The notes under the pieces are model-generated. The model did no database searches, was not told the origin of the DNA, and saw nothing but the letters and a program-made list of their open reading frames with translations. From Bradyrhizobium sp. SZCCHNS1050 (GTDB lineage Bacteria > Pseudomonadota > Alphaproteobacteria > Rhizobiales > Xanthobacteraceae): DNA of 64,000 nucleotides. Shown one piece after another: positions 1 to 8,918 of this stretch. The translations under genes and the position numbers were made by a program. Location: positions 1,178,001 to 1,242,000 of the forward strand of contig NZ_JAUETR010000001.1 of NCBI RefSeq assembly GCF_032484785.1, read 5' to 3'. Every line of letters begins with the position of its first letter. The stretch's first letter is position 1.

Positions 1-1
1 G

Positions 2-919
2 GCGGCCGTGATCTTTCCCTATGTGCTCGTTGCGCCGGCCTACTTCGCCAAGTCGATCCAGATGGGCGGCATCATGCAGACGGCGTCCGCGTTCTCGACG
101 GTGCAGGGCGCGCTGTCGTTCTTCGTGACGACTTACCGGACGCTTGCCGACTGGCGCTCGACCGTCGCCCGCCTCGACGGCTTCGACATGTCCATCGAGA
201 GCGCGCACAAGCTCTCGGGCGAGCCGCAGACGATCGATGTCGTCGACCATGCCGGCGACAGCATCGATCTCGCCCAGCTGCTGCTGAAGCTGCCCAATGG
301 CCTGCCGCTGGTCGCGGCCGACGGGTTCAGCATCGGCAACAACGAGCGCACGCTGCTGACCGGGCCCTCCGGCGCCGGCAAGTCGACGCTGTTCCGCGCC
401 ATCGCCGGCGTCTGGCCGTTCGGCAGCGGCGCCATCAGCGTGCCCTCGCATGCCAAGCTGATGATGCTGCCGCAGCGGCCCTACTTCCCGATCGGCGCGC
501 TCAAGGCGGCGATCGTCTATCCCGCGGCGGCGGACGCTTTCAGCGTCGAGCAGGTCAGGGAGGCGCTGGTGGCCGTCGGTCTGCCGCAACTGGCGGACCG
601 CCTGGACGAGGACTCGCACTGGAACCGGATGCTGTCGCTCGGCGAGCAGCAGCGGCTCGGAATTGCCCGCGCGCTGCTGCATGCGCCCCAATATCTCTTC
701 CTCGATGAGGCCACGGCCTCGCTCGACGAGCCGAGCGAAGCCAGGCTCTATCGGGTCATCGCCGAACGGCTGCCGCAGACCACCGTCGTCTCGATCGGCC
801 ACCGCTCGACCCTGCACGAGTTCCACGATCGAAAGGTCGAGCTGATTCGGGATGGCGACCGGTTCTCGCTGCGGCCGGCCGGACAGGCGGCCGACGCGAC
901 CGCGGATGGAGGCAGCTGA
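2..919 (+). CDS. ABC transporter, fused membrane/ATP-binding protein (3' part)
   Basis: The reading frame is open from the left edge of the window, so the true start lies upstream and only the C-terminal ~305 residues are visible. The first ~60 residues are the end of a transmembrane domain of the SbmA/YddA type (ABC_membrane_2). The rest is a nucleotide-binding domain with Walker A GPSGAGKST (residues 119-127 counted from the GTG at 8), a signature-like LSLGEQQ (209-215), Walker B YLFLDE (229-234) and an H-loop region GHRST. Family members export or import peptides and cofactors across the inner membrane; the substrate cannot be told from this fragment. A strong hairpin follows the gene. Confidence 0.85.
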   Translation, partial: AAVIFPYVLVAPAYFAKSIQMGGIMQTASAFSTVQGALSFFVTTYRTLADWRSTVARLDGFDMSIESAHKLSGEPQTIDVVDHAGDSIDLAQLLLKLPNGLPLVAADGFSIGNNERTLLTGPSGAGKSTLFRAIAGVWPFGSGAISVPSHAKLMMLPQRPYFPIGALKAAIVYPAAADAFSVEQVREALVAVGLPQLADRLDEDSHWNRMLSLGEQQRLGIARALLHAPQYLFLDEATASLDEPSEARLYRVIAERLPQTTVVSIGHRSTLHEFHDRKVELIRDGDRFSLRPAGQAADATADGGS

Positions 920-946
920 CGCGAGCGCCGCTGCGCCAGCAAAGCA

Positions 947-976
947 GAAGGGCGGCAGATTGCTCTGCCGCCCTTC
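947..976. terminator. Bidirectional hairpin terminator
   Basis: A perfect 13-bp stem (GAAGGGCGGCAGA and its complement) with a 4-nt loop TTGC lies between the convergent ABC transporter and porin genes. There is no clear T-tract on either side, so it is called a terminator from position and stem strength only. Confidence 0.7.
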
Positions 977-1004
977 GTAATGAGTTCGATCCGCCTTGCG
1001 GTGA

Positions 1005-2000
1005 TTACTTCAGGTTGGTCATCGCCGTCAGGTCGACCGAGAGCTTGGCGATGCCGGTCGCGCCGCACCACTTCGAGCCGACGCCGGTCGGGTTGATCGC
1101 GGTCACGTTGGTCGTGCCGCTGCCGGTGAAGTCGCTGGTGAAGGCGTTGCAATCACCCTTGGAGAGGTTGGTGTCGGAGTAGCGCAGGTCCAGCGTGAAC
1201 ACCTTGTAGGTGAAGCCGACGCCGATGTTCCAGGTGTTGTAGTCGGCATACTTGATACCATTCGGGAAGGCGGCCGTGCCGTAGAACGAGTCGGAGGTGC
1301 CGAACCACTGGCGGCCGAACTCACCCGACACATACATGCCGACGCCGCTGGAGCCGAAGGTGGTGCTGGGCGCGGTCCACTTGCCGGTGACCGATGCGTA
1401 GTTGCCCCAGGCGCCGGTGTTCAGGAAGCTCGGCGAGTAGAACTCGGTGATGCCGAACGTCCAGTTATCGTTCACCGTGTAGTTCATCTTGCCGTAGACT
1501 TCGAAGAACGAGACGTCCTTCTTCATCACGTTGAGGTTGGTCAGGGTGTTGGCCTGACACTCGGCGCTCAGGGCGCGGCCGGCGAAGTCCGTCGTGGCGC
1601 CACCGCCGTAATAGCAGGTCCCGCCCGGATACAGATAGCCCCAGACGCCGATGTCGAAGGCGAAGGCGCCGAAGGTCGGGCGGACACCGCCGTAGATGTC
1701 GATCTCGGCAGCAGCGCGGTTCGGGAAGGAAATGCTCTCGCCGGCGACGCCGACGTAGAACTGCAGGTCCTTGTTGACGTTGAAGCGCGGCTCGAAATAG
1801 GCGGCGACCGACGGCTTGTGGTTCGACTGGGTGACGCCGCGGAACACGTAGTCGTTCATGATCGCCGCGCCGAACGCGATGTCCCACGGCTCGAACGCGA
1901 CCGGAGGCGGAGCCTTATAGGCCTTGACCGCCATGTCCGCCGCCGAAGCCGATCCCGAAACCATTGCCAGCGCCGTTGCCAGCAAAGCCCACTTCTTCAT
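1005..2000 (-). CDS. TorF-family putative porin (Gcw_chp-like)
   Basis: 331-residue outer-membrane protein. It begins with a clear signal peptide, MKKWALLATALAMVSG, ending in SASA|AD near residue 20. The mature part is rich in alternating aromatic and polar residues and contains phrases typical of the TorF/Gcw_chp putative porins (FGAAIMNDYVFRGVTQS, VYGKMNYTV-like strands, LDLRYSDTNL near the C terminus). The start at 2000 is preferred over an in-frame ATG at 2012 because a GGGGA ribosome site sits 7 nt before it. It is a single-gene unit followed by the hairpin at 947-976. The transported solute is unknown; outer-membrane location is inferred from the family. Confidence 0.8.
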   Translation of the reverse strand: MKKWALLATALAMVSGSASAADMAVKAYKAPPPVAFEPWDIAFGAAIMNDYVFRGVTQSNHKPSVAAYFEPRFNVNKDLQFYVGVAGESISFPNRAAAEIDIYGGVRPTFGAFAFDIGVWGYLYPGGTCYYGGGATTDFAGRALSAECQANTLTNLNVMKKDVSFFEVYGKMNYTVNDNWTFGITEFYSPSFLNTGAWGNYASVTGKWTAPSTTFGSSGVGMYVSGEFGRQWFGTSDSFYGTAAFPNGIKYADYNTWNIGVGFTYKVFTLDLRYSDTNLSKGDCNAFTSDFTGSGTTNVTAINPTGVGSKWCGATGIAKLSVDLTAMTNLK

Positions 2001-2487
2001 GACGATCCCCATTACCTATTTCGAAAAGCCTGCCCCACCTTGGCCCCCCAGGGCGCAAACAAGACCGGCTGCGTCATCCAGACACAATTTGTGCCAGGGT
2101 CTCGCCGCACGTGAAGCAAAAAAGCGCGGCATCTGCCGCCTTTTTGGGCGTTTTGACAATTCTACGGCAGGTAGTCAGCGCGTGTTGCATTTGAACAACA
2201 AATCTCCGTGTCCGAACGCACGCCAGGACGCACATTCGGTTGTGCCGACGCGCTGGAATCGTGGTGTCCCAAGCAAAACGACACGGCGTAGCGAGGTCGG
2301 ATTCGCCCGGCCGTAGATCTGCGGGGGCGACGGCTCCGACGAACAGATCCATCGGCAATTAGGAGCCGACGCAGACGCCAGAAGCCAGACGACAGGCGCC
2401 GGCAACAAACGAGAAGGCCGCAGCGTTGCCGCCGCGGCCTCCCGATGTGAATTCGTCTGGTGGTGAGAACGATCCGGACCGGAAAGA
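2001..2487. other. Intergenic region upstream of the porin
   Basis: About 490 bases without a credible gene. The short frames here have no ribosome site and no family resemblance. The part next to 2000 must hold the porin promoter on the minus strand, but I see no convincing -35/-10 pair. Confidence 0.4.
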
Positions 2488-2943
2488 TCAGTTTCCGGAG
2501 GCGGTCCCCTCGCCGTCTTCGTGCTCCTCGGGGGCCGCGCTCGGCATCGCCCAGCTGGTCTCGGCAGCCGATTCGGTCTCGTTCACTGCCGGGGTCTCGA
2601 CCAGCGGAGCCATCTTGGGAGCCCGCTTCTTGGCGGCCTTCTTCTTCGGCGCGGCAGGAGCCTTTGCGGCCGACGTCTTGGCCTTCTTGGCGGGAGCCTT
2701 CTTCGCAGCAGCCTTCTTGGCAGGCGCCTTGGCCGCCTTCTTCGCCGCGGCCTTCACGGCCTTCTTCGCCTTCTTGGCGGGCGCCTTGGCAGCCTTCTTG
2801 GCGGCCTTTTTCGCGGACTTCGGTGCAGACTTCTTCGCAGCCTTCTTGGCGGACTTCTTCGTCGCCTTCTTCGCTGACTTGGCCTGCGCCATCAGCTTCT
2901 TCTTTTCTTTCTTGTCCTTCTTCGCCTTCTTGTCCTTCGCCAT
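2488..2943 (-). CDS. Histone H1-like lysine/alanine-rich protein
   Basis: 151 residues of very low complexity. After a lysine cluster (MAKDKKAKKDKKEKKK) come many KKAAKK / KAPAKK repeats up to about residue 115, then an acidic tail (ETESAAETSW..EEHEDGEG). This composition matches bacterial H1-like nucleoid proteins that bind DNA through their cationic repeats. It is transcribed toward glcF but separated from it. A GGAGGG site precedes the ATG. The repeat tract makes repeat-number variation between strains likely (inference). Function is known only by analogy. Confidence 0.8.
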   Translation of the reverse strand: MAKDKKAKKDKKEKKKLMAQAKSAKKATKKSAKKAAKKSAPKSAKKAAKKAAKAPAKKAKKAVKAAAKKAAKAPAKKAAAKKAPAKKAKTSAAKAPAAPKKKAAKKRAPKMAPLVETPAVNETESAAETSWAMPSAAPEEHEDGEGTASGN

Positions 2944-3018
2944 CAGAAACCCTCCAGTTGCCGCCGTTCGATCAGCTCGTCCGGCGGGACGGGCCGGCAG
3001 TCAGCACGCGCCCATCCG

Positions 3019-4341
3019 TCAAATCATTCCTGGCCGCGGACCGCCCGTCGCCCAGTCGAGAAGCTCAACGGTGTGCACGACGGGGACAGAGGTGCCGCTG
3101 GCAATCTGCATCATGCAGCCGATATTGCCCGCCGCGATCACATTCGGCTTGACGGTCGCGATGTTGGCGACCTTGCGATCGCGCAGCTTCATCGCGATGT
3201 CAGGCTGGAGAATGTTGTAGGTCCCCGCCGAACCGCAACACAAATGACTCTCCGGTATATCTTTCACCACGAATCCGGACTTGGAAAGCAATTCTTTCGG
3301 AATGCTCGTGATTTTCTGCCCATGTTGCAGTGAGCAGGCCGAGTGATAGGCCACGACGATGTCGTCGCGCCGAGAGGCGGAGGCCAGTTCGAGACCGGCG
3401 AGATACTCGGTGATGTCCTTCGCCATCGCCGACACGGCGGCCGCGGCCGCCGCATATTGCGGGTCTTCGCGCAGCATGTGTCCGTAGTCCTTGATGACGG
3501 TGCCGCAGCCCGAGGTCGTCACCAGGATGGCGTCGAGACCGCCGCGTTTCATCTCCGCGGTCCACGCGTCGACATTGGCGCGCGCCCGCGCCAGCGCGTC
3601 GGCATCCTGCCCCATGTGGTGGGTCAGCGCACCGCAGCATTGCTCGTCCCTGACCAGCACGACCTCGACGCCGTGTCGTGTCAGGACGCTGATCGCGGCC
3701 TGGTTGATGCGCGGCGCCAGCGCCGCCTGCGCGCAGCCCTGCAGCAGCGCCACGCGGCCGCGCCGCGCGCCCTGCGCGGCAAACACGCTGCCGCCCGCCG
3801 GCCCCGGCGGCGGCAGCGCCGCGGCGGGTGCCAGGTCGAGCATCGCCCTGACGCGCCGCAGCAGGCCCGGCGCAGGTGCTCGCGTCGCGGAGGACGCCGG
3901 CAGCAGCGCCTTCAACGGCCGGCCGAGCCGCGCCAGGGTCATCGCCAGCCGAAACTCGCGCGGCCGCGGCAGCACATAGGCGAGCACGGCGCGCAGCAGC
4001 CGGTCGGTCAGCGGGCGCTGGTAGCGCTGCTCGATTCGCACCCGCGCCTGATCGACCAGATGCATGTAGTGGACGCCCGACGGGCAGGTCGTCATGCAGG
4101 ACAGGCACGACAGGCAGCGGTCGATATGCTTGACCACGTCGGCGGTCGGGGCCTGATCCTTCTCGAGCATCTGCTTGATCAGGTAGATGCGCCCGCGCGG
4201 GCTGTCGAGCTCGTCGCCGAGCAGCACGTAGGTCGGGCAGGTCGCGGTGCAGAAGCCGCAATGCACGCAGGCGCGCAGGATCTTGTCGGCGACCGCGATG
4301 TCGGGATCGGCGAGCTGCGCCAAGGTGAACTCGGTCTTCAT
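3019..4341 (-). CDS. glcF: Glycolate oxidase iron-sulfur subunit GlcF
   Basis: 440-residue Fe-S subunit of glycolate oxidase, which passes electrons from glycolate oxidation to the quinone pool. Two ferredoxin-type 4Fe-4S motifs are visible: CVHCGFCTATCP (25-36) and CLSCLSCMTTCP (76-87). Two C-terminal CCG-domain motifs follow (EQCCGALTHH and HLCCGSAGTYN), as in GlcF and heterodisulfide-reductase-like subunits. The ATG at 4341 overlaps the glcE stop codon (ATGA), which indicates translational coupling. The longer in-frame extension upstream is the shadow of glcE. The partner glcD lies about 5.4 kb away at 9793-11286. Confidence 0.95.
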   Translation of the reverse strand: MKTEFTLAQLADPDIAVADKILRACVHCGFCTATCPTYVLLGDELDSPRGRIYLIKQMLEKDQAPTADVVKHIDRCLSCLSCMTTCPSGVHYMHLVDQARVRIEQRYQRPLTDRLLRAVLAYVLPRPREFRLAMTLARLGRPLKALLPASSATRAPAPGLLRRVRAMLDLAPAAALPPPGPAGGSVFAAQGARRGRVALLQGCAQAALAPRINQAAISVLTRHGVEVVLVRDEQCCGALTHHMGQDADALARARANVDAWTAEMKRGGLDAILVTTSGCGTVIKDYGHMLREDPQYAAAAAAVSAMAKDITEYLAGLELASASRRDDIVVAYHSACSLQHGQKITSIPKELLSKSGFVVKDIPESHLCCGSAGTYNILQPDIAMKLRDRKVANIATVKPNVIAAGNIGCMMQIASGTSVPVVHTVELLDWATGGPRPGMI

Positions 4342-5576
4342 GACGCAACGCTCCGACGCATCCTGCCGCGGTTGAGAATGGTCTTGGGATCGAAGGAGAC
4401 GCGCACCCGCTCCTCCAGCGCGGCGACACCCGGCGGCTGCGGGTGGAAGACGTCGACGGCGAGCCGCATCTCGTCCCACGCCCGCAGCAGGGTGGCGTGG
4501 CCGCCGACGGCCTCCACCTGCTTGCGCACCAGCCCCGCGGACGCATCGGGCTGCGGCGGCAGCGCGGCCCAGATCAGCCCCCCGCCCCAGTCATAGATCA
4601 CCTCGCCGCCAGTCTGGCGCGTCAAGGCCTGCCCGATGGCGCCGCCCGACACCGGCGGGCAGACGATCCGCCACACCGTCCAGGCCCCGAGCGGGCCGTT
4701 GGCGGCGAACGGCAGCACGTCGCGCACGGCGCTCCAGACATCGGCGGAGGCGTCGTCCGCGATGATCTCGGCCGCACCGTAGGCCGCGAGCTGTTTGGCG
4801 AGCGACGCCGCCCGATGCGCCGCGGACGCCGTGATGCCCTCCAGCCTGATCACCGTGACCGCCTCGCGCGGCGAGCCGGTCGGGCTCAGCCCGGCGACCT
4901 CCGGCCGCAACGTCGAGGCCGGCAGATGCGCGGCTCCGGACACATCGAACGGCGAGCCGAGCGCCGCCGTCATGGCCCGGTTGGCCTTGAGGTCATCGAG
5001 CCCGCGCAGCACCAGGCTGCGCTCCGACTCCGGCCGCGGCATCACCTTCAGGGTCGCCTCGGTCATGACCGCGAGCGTGCCCCAGGAGCCCGCCAGCAGC
5101 TTGCAGAGATCATAGCCGGTGACATTCTTGACCACCTTGCCGCCGGTCTTGAAGCTCTCGCCGAACCCGGAGACGGCATGCGCCCCGAGCAGATGGTCGC
5201 GCACCCCGCCGGCGCGGATGCGCCGCGGACCAGCCAGCCCCGCCGCGATCATCCCGCCCAGCGTGCCCCGGCCCGTCGTCCCGAGCAGCGGCCCCGTGTC
5301 CATCGGCTCGAACGCGAATTGCTGGCTCTTCGAATCGATCAGCGACAAGAGGTCGGCGAGCGGCGCCCCGGCCTGCGCGGTGATGATCAGCTCGTTCGGC
5401 TCGTAGGCGACGACCGCGCTCAGCGCCGACAGGTCGAGCACGGCGTTGGTCGCCGTGATCTGGCCGATCCCACGCTTCGAGCCGTGGCCGATCACGTCGA
5501 GCGGCTGCTCATTGGCGATGGCCGAGCGGACCACCTCCTCCACGTCGGCTGCGTTGCGTACCTTGAGAGCGTCCAC
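4338..5576 (-). CDS. glcE: Glycolate oxidase FAD-binding subunit GlcE
   Basis: 412-residue FAD-binding type 4 (PCMH-like) protein, the second flavin subunit of glycolate oxidase. The family region VIGHGSKRGIG, the phrase GTTGRGTLGGMIAAGLAGPRR and VTGYDLCKLLAGSWGTL fit GlcE. I choose the GTG at 5576 (protein VDALKVRNAADVEE..) because a GAGG site lies just upstream and the family begins here. A longer open frame to 6029 runs through repeat DNA and is not supported. It is coupled to glcF by an ATGA overlap. The catalytic glcD is not adjacent, being split off by 4.2 kb of other DNA. Confidence 0.93.
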   Translation of the reverse strand: MDALKVRNAADVEEVVRSAIANEQPLDVIGHGSKRGIGQITATNAVLDLSALSAVVAYEPNELIITAQAGAPLADLLSLIDSKSQQFAFEPMDTGPLLGTTGRGTLGGMIAAGLAGPRRIRAGGVRDHLLGAHAVSGFGESFKTGGKVVKNVTGYDLCKLLAGSWGTLAVMTEATLKVMPRPESERSLVLRGLDDLKANRAMTAALGSPFDVSGAAHLPASTLRPEVAGLSPTGSPREAVTVIRLEGITASAAHRAASLAKQLAAYGAAEIIADDASADVWSAVRDVLPFAANGPLGAWTVWRIVCPPVSGGAIGQALTRQTGGEVIYDWGGGLIWAALPPQPDASAGLVRKQVEAVGGHATLLRAWDEMRLAVDVFHPQPPGVAALEERVRVSFDPKTILNRGRMRRSVAS

Positions 5577-6065
5577 CGCTGCTCGCCTCGCTTGTTGATG
5601 ATGACGATGGTCGAGCGCAACGCGCGGCCACCCCTGTTGGGGCCTTTCTAAAGCGTTGCGGCCCGGACACAAGGGCGGGCGGGATGGAACGTTCCAAGCG
5701 GTCTGCAGGGCTCGCCGCGAGCCCCGAAAGACGGTGCGCCCCCTCTCCCCGTTCTTCACGGGGCCGCGACGAGCTTCGCTCGCGCTGAGAGGGTCGGGGT
5801 GAGGGGCAACTGCACGGCACGTGCGCGTGGTGAGACCTGCCACCCACCCGGCTTGCATGCTCGATGCAATCGGATCTCCCAACCCGTAGGGCGGGTTAGC
5901 GAAGCGTAACCCGCCGACTTCTCCAGACCATGGCGGATTACGCCTTCGGCTCATCCGCCCGACGCCCTCATGCGCGCATCCATCCTTCGTCCGCCATCGA
6001 AGGATGGATACCACAAACCGGGCTATCAATCCCCTCGCACACCATCAACGAAAGGACCGATCACG
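5577..6065. repeat. Intergenic region with dispersed palindromic repeats
   Basis: About 490 bases between glcE and the monooxygenase gene, with no credible gene. It contains a GC-rich element with CCCTCTCCCC..GGGGTGAGGGG ends around 5739-5803, a hairpin GGCGGGTTA-N8-TAACCCGCC at about 5889-5914, and a second arm pair GGCGGAT..ATCCGCC at 5932-5959. The last two belong to the same family as the perfect palindrome at 61263-61368. Confidence 0.6.
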
Positions 6066-6404
6066 ATGACCGGATATGCAGTCGAGACGAAAACCGTGAA
6101 CGAGGCCGTCAGCGGCGGCGGCCTGCTGGTGGTGGCGCAATGGGAGGCGAGGGACGGCGAGGCCGACCGCGTCGCCGAGATCCTGTCGCGCTTCCTGCCC
6201 GAGGCGCAGCGCGAGCCCGGCGCAAAACTGTTCCTGATCTCCCGCGCCAATGACAACCCGGCGCAGTTCCTGTTCTACGAGCTGTTCCGCGACGAAGCCG
6301 CGTTCAAGGCCCACCAGGAGAGCGACCACTTCAAGACCTATATCGCCAGCCAGGCCCTGCCGCTGCTGGCACGGCGAGAGAGGATGCAGTACGGGCTGAT
6401 TTAG
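6066..6404 (+). CDS. Antibiotic biosynthesis monooxygenase-domain (ABM/YgiN-like) protein
   Basis: 112-residue single-domain protein of the dimeric alpha-beta barrel class. The phrase VVAQWEARDGEADRVAEIL, then FLFYELFRDEAAFKAHQES and HFKTYI, is characteristic of ABM/YgiN quinol monooxygenase-like proteins. Members act on quinols or other aromatics, or have unknown substrates. An AAAGGA site precedes the ATG at 6066; a longer frame from 5970 has no ribosome site. It is encoded opposite to its neighbours glcE and TcmP, so it is probably monocistronic. The exact substrate cannot be read from the sequence. Confidence 0.85.
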   Translation: MTGYAVETKTVNEAVSGGGLLVVAQWEARDGEADRVAEILSRFLPEAQREPGAKLFLISRANDNPAQFLFYELFRDEAAFKAHQESDHFKTYIASQALPLLARRERMQYGLI

Positions 6405-6569
6405 GTCGCGCCCCATCAAGACCGGGATTGGGTGGACGGCGGTCTGTCTGTTCTTGCGACGAGAAGGACCGGCCGCCGTCAGAGGCCGCCATTCAGCAGC
6501 AGAAGCAGTTCCATGATCGCGCGCTGCTCCGGCACCTTCGCACCTTAGTGTTCTCAGCAGATTAGTGAA

Positions 6570-6597
6570 CTGTCACCGCAACCCTGTCACCGCAACC
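6570..6597. repeat. Perfect 14-bp tandem duplication
   Basis: CTGTCACCGCAACC occurs twice without a gap at 6570-6583 and 6584-6597, 50 bases past the 3' end of the TcmP gene. It may be a slippage product or a scar. Confidence 0.8.
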
Positions 6598-6646
6598 CAT
6601 CGTAAGACCTAGGCCGTGATGCTGAGTTGGCAATGCCAGCCTACAT

Positions 6647-7900
6647 CTAAGCCTTTCCACTAGCGCTAAAAAAGAGGGGAAAGAAACTCCGCTGCCGCTT
6701 CAAGCGCAACATGTCGTTAGAGCCGATCGTGTTTGCCTTGCGCCGCTCTCCTCCCCCTTCGGTCACAACTTCAAGGTCGCTATTCTCGATGATTGCCGCA
6801 TGAATATCGTCCGTGTGCGCGGGGGTCATATTGTAAATACTGCCGTAGAAATCGGCCATGCCGACGGTATCACCGAATTCTGCGACAAGCCTTGGAATGT
6901 CTTCCACCAATTGCTTCTGCGCGGACGCTCGTCCTGAGACGTCAAACAGATATAGACTGTTAGCAGTATCGTTCGGATCGTAAGACAGCATATGGAGGCC
7001 CGAACGGCCAAAATGCGCTTGCATACTGCTGTTTTGGTGAAGGACGTTATTGTACTCCTGCCGCGCGCGGTAATTGTTGGCAAAGTGGATGAGCCAGTAG
7101 CGCCAACCACCCGGATTATTGATTGAGAACGGGCTAACGAACCGCGCACAGCCATGAAATGCCTGGAACACGACGCGCTCGGCCGCGCCCAGCCATTCGC
7201 GATTGCTGAGTTGTCCTTCAAGCGGCGACATATCTGCTGGCGTGATGCCGAGAAAGCCCAATTGTGTCATCACAATTTTTGGGTCAGCCTTCTGCAGAAA
7301 CGCCAGCAGGGATGAAATCACGAAAGTGTAGAATATTTCAGCGGACGTGAACGATACCATTATATCGGTCAGCGTACTGCGCTCGACATGGGCGTGGCCG
7401 CACTGATCGAGATTGAAAAGCACGCTGCGATAACGGCCCTGCTCGACCATCTCCTTGATGCGCGGATAAGCGGCTTCAAATACCTCATTGAAGTATTCGA
7501 CCTTTATGTGAAGTCGCGGCACATCTTGCGCGATGCTAGCAAGCATCGGTTCTATTTGTTCCTGCAGAGAGACTACCGCAACCGGGCTCTCATCGTTGAG
7601 GATCAAGAGACATTCAATGTCCAGCGGCGACATGCCGTCACTCAGGCGGCGCACGTTGAATTCTTCGGTGGCTCGGCGCAGCTCCTCGACGAAGATCAAC
7701 GGAGAACCTGGCGTTCCGCACAAGTAACGGCCGCCGCCTGCAAAGCCGTCCACGATGGCGAGCCGAAATTTGGCTTGCTGCGGTAAAGCACATCGAACCG
7801 CGAGGTAACGGCCAAAATATTCACGCAGAATCTTCAGCTTGCGCAGGGAATGCTCTTCTAGAGTGGCACCAGATTCCCAGAGATAAGGCTTTGTAACCAT
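6647..7900 (-). CDS. tcmP: Three-Cys-motif partner protein TcmP
   Basis: 417 residues. The N-terminal part contains VDGFAGGGR (50-58) followed by GTPGSPL (62-68), and later VLFNLDQCG (160-168). This is the pattern of TcmP proteins, which carry a methyltransferase-like Rossmann core (D-x-F-A-G-x-G and a D-x-x-G motif) and are named for occurring next to three-Cys-motif (DUF5131) proteins. Here the DUF5131 gene ends 36 bases upstream on the same strand, so the two form an operon. The DNA is visibly more AT-rich than its neighbours, suggesting transfer. No biochemical function is established to my knowledge; methyl transfer is only an inference from the fold-like motifs. Confidence 0.85.
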   Translation of the reverse strand: MVTKPYLWESGATLEEHSLRKLKILREYFGRYLAVRCALPQQAKFRLAIVDGFAGGGRYLCGTPGSPLIFVEELRRATEEFNVRRLSDGMSPLDIECLLILNDESPVAVVSLQEQIEPMLASIAQDVPRLHIKVEYFNEVFEAAYPRIKEMVEQGRYRSVLFNLDQCGHAHVERSTLTDIMVSFTSAEIFYTFVISSLLAFLQKADPKIVMTQLGFLGITPADMSPLEGQLSNREWLGAAERVVFQAFHGCARFVSPFSINNPGGWRYWLIHFANNYRARQEYNNVLHQNSSMQAHFGRSGLHMLSYDPNDTANSLYLFDVSGRASAQKQLVEDIPRLVAEFGDTVGMADFYGSIYNMTPAHTDDIHAAIIENSDLEVVTEGGGERRKANTIGSNDMLRLKRQRSFFPLFFSASGKA

Positions 7901-7936
7901 CCCTCCGCCCCCAATCGAAGAGGCTTGACGGCGAGA

Positions 7937-8719
7937 TTAAGCGCTCGTCGTCACACCTCTTGGCATATCATCCCATGTCTTTCCGCGATATTCGCGCCCG
8001 TTGGCCTTTTTGGATCGACGCTTATTATCCTTGCCCCACGTTCCCCATTGCTTGAAGAAAAAGGCGGTATCGTAGGCCGAGCATTGTTCGTAGATCTCGT
8101 CGATCCACTCCTCCCGTACTGGCCGAGCCGAGCGACCACTTTCGCCGCCGACTATTGCCCATTGTATGCCGGTGAGGTCGACCTTGCCGACGGGACCGAT
8201 CAGTGGCTCAAAAGAGATGAACCGAATTGCGGCTGGTACATCACGAAGAGCATCAGCCCGAGCGACCGCTTCCGAATTTTCGATGCTTGTCCCGAGCCAG
8301 ACGTTTGGAAGGATATCAGTGAGTTTCGAGCGTACGAGCTTCGCCATGCGCTCCGGCCGCTTGGTCAGGACTTGGTAATGATGCCGGGGCGTTTGACGCA
8401 TCACCGACCAAACGTCGAGTATGAACTCGTCGCTTACGGCATCGTGGAAAAGGTCGCTCATCGAGTTGACGAAGATTTTCTTGGGCCTCTTCCAGCCCAG
8501 CGGAATTTTGAGGGCGCTGCGGTCCTCCCGGACGACGCCATTCCAGACGATCCGTTTGCCGCTTTTGCGGGTCAAACCGCGATACTTATCGACGTTCATC
8601 GCTTGCAGGCGACGGGCCATTTCCATAGCATAGCAATTGGTGCATCCGGCACTGATGATCGAACAGCCGCGGACGGGATTCCAAGTGGCATCGGTCCACT
8701 CAATCTGTGTTTCGGCCAT
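7937..8719 (-). CDS. DUF5131 (phage Gp37/Gp68-like) three-Cys-motif protein
   Basis: 260 residues. The hallmark is WNPVRGCSIISAGCTNCYA with cysteines 19, 26 and 29 (C-x6-C-x2-C), which resembles a radical-SAM cluster-binding loop with different spacing. Further conserved phrases are KKIFVNSMSDLFH, YQVLTKRPERM, NVWLGTSIEN, RFISFEPLIGPV and WAIVGGESG, all typical of the DUF5131 family. The start at 8719 (MAETQIEW..) has a GGAGAG site; a longer frame from 8761 does not look native. It is the first gene of the pair with tcmP. The family is found in phages and mobile DNA; its activity is unknown. A LexA-type box lies 185 bases upstream. Confidence 0.9.
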   Translation of the reverse strand: MAETQIEWTDATWNPVRGCSIISAGCTNCYAMEMARRLQAMNVDKYRGLTRKSGKRIVWNGVVREDRSALKIPLGWKRPKKIFVNSMSDLFHDAVSDEFILDVWSVMRQTPRHHYQVLTKRPERMAKLVRSKLTDILPNVWLGTSIENSEAVARADALRDVPAAIRFISFEPLIGPVGKVDLTGIQWAIVGGESGRSARPVREEWIDEIYEQCSAYDTAFFFKQWGTWGKDNKRRSKKANGREYRGKTWDDMPRGVTTSA

Positions 8720-8903
8720 CGGCACTCTCCTCATGCAGCGCGGAACCAACATACCGTACAAGTATTGCTGATCTCCTGAACGTCACTCCGGCTGGCCCAG
8801 AATCGTCGCGAACTAACGGGATTCTAAAGAGCCAACGCTTATGGGCCGACTAACACATTGCACCGTACTTCAAACCCCAAGATTGGCGATCAACTTACAG
8901 TAA

Positions 8904-8918
8904 GAACAAACAAAGAAC
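8904..8918 (-). promoter_or_regulatory. Candidate alphaproteobacterial LexA (SOS) box
   Basis: GAAC-AAACAAA-GAAC, a perfect match to the GAAC-N7-GAAC form of the alphaproteobacterial LexA site, with the A-rich spacer commonly seen. It lies 185 bases upstream of the DUF5131 start in gene-free DNA. One or two such matches are expected by chance in 64 kb, so this is a candidate only. Confidence 0.45.
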
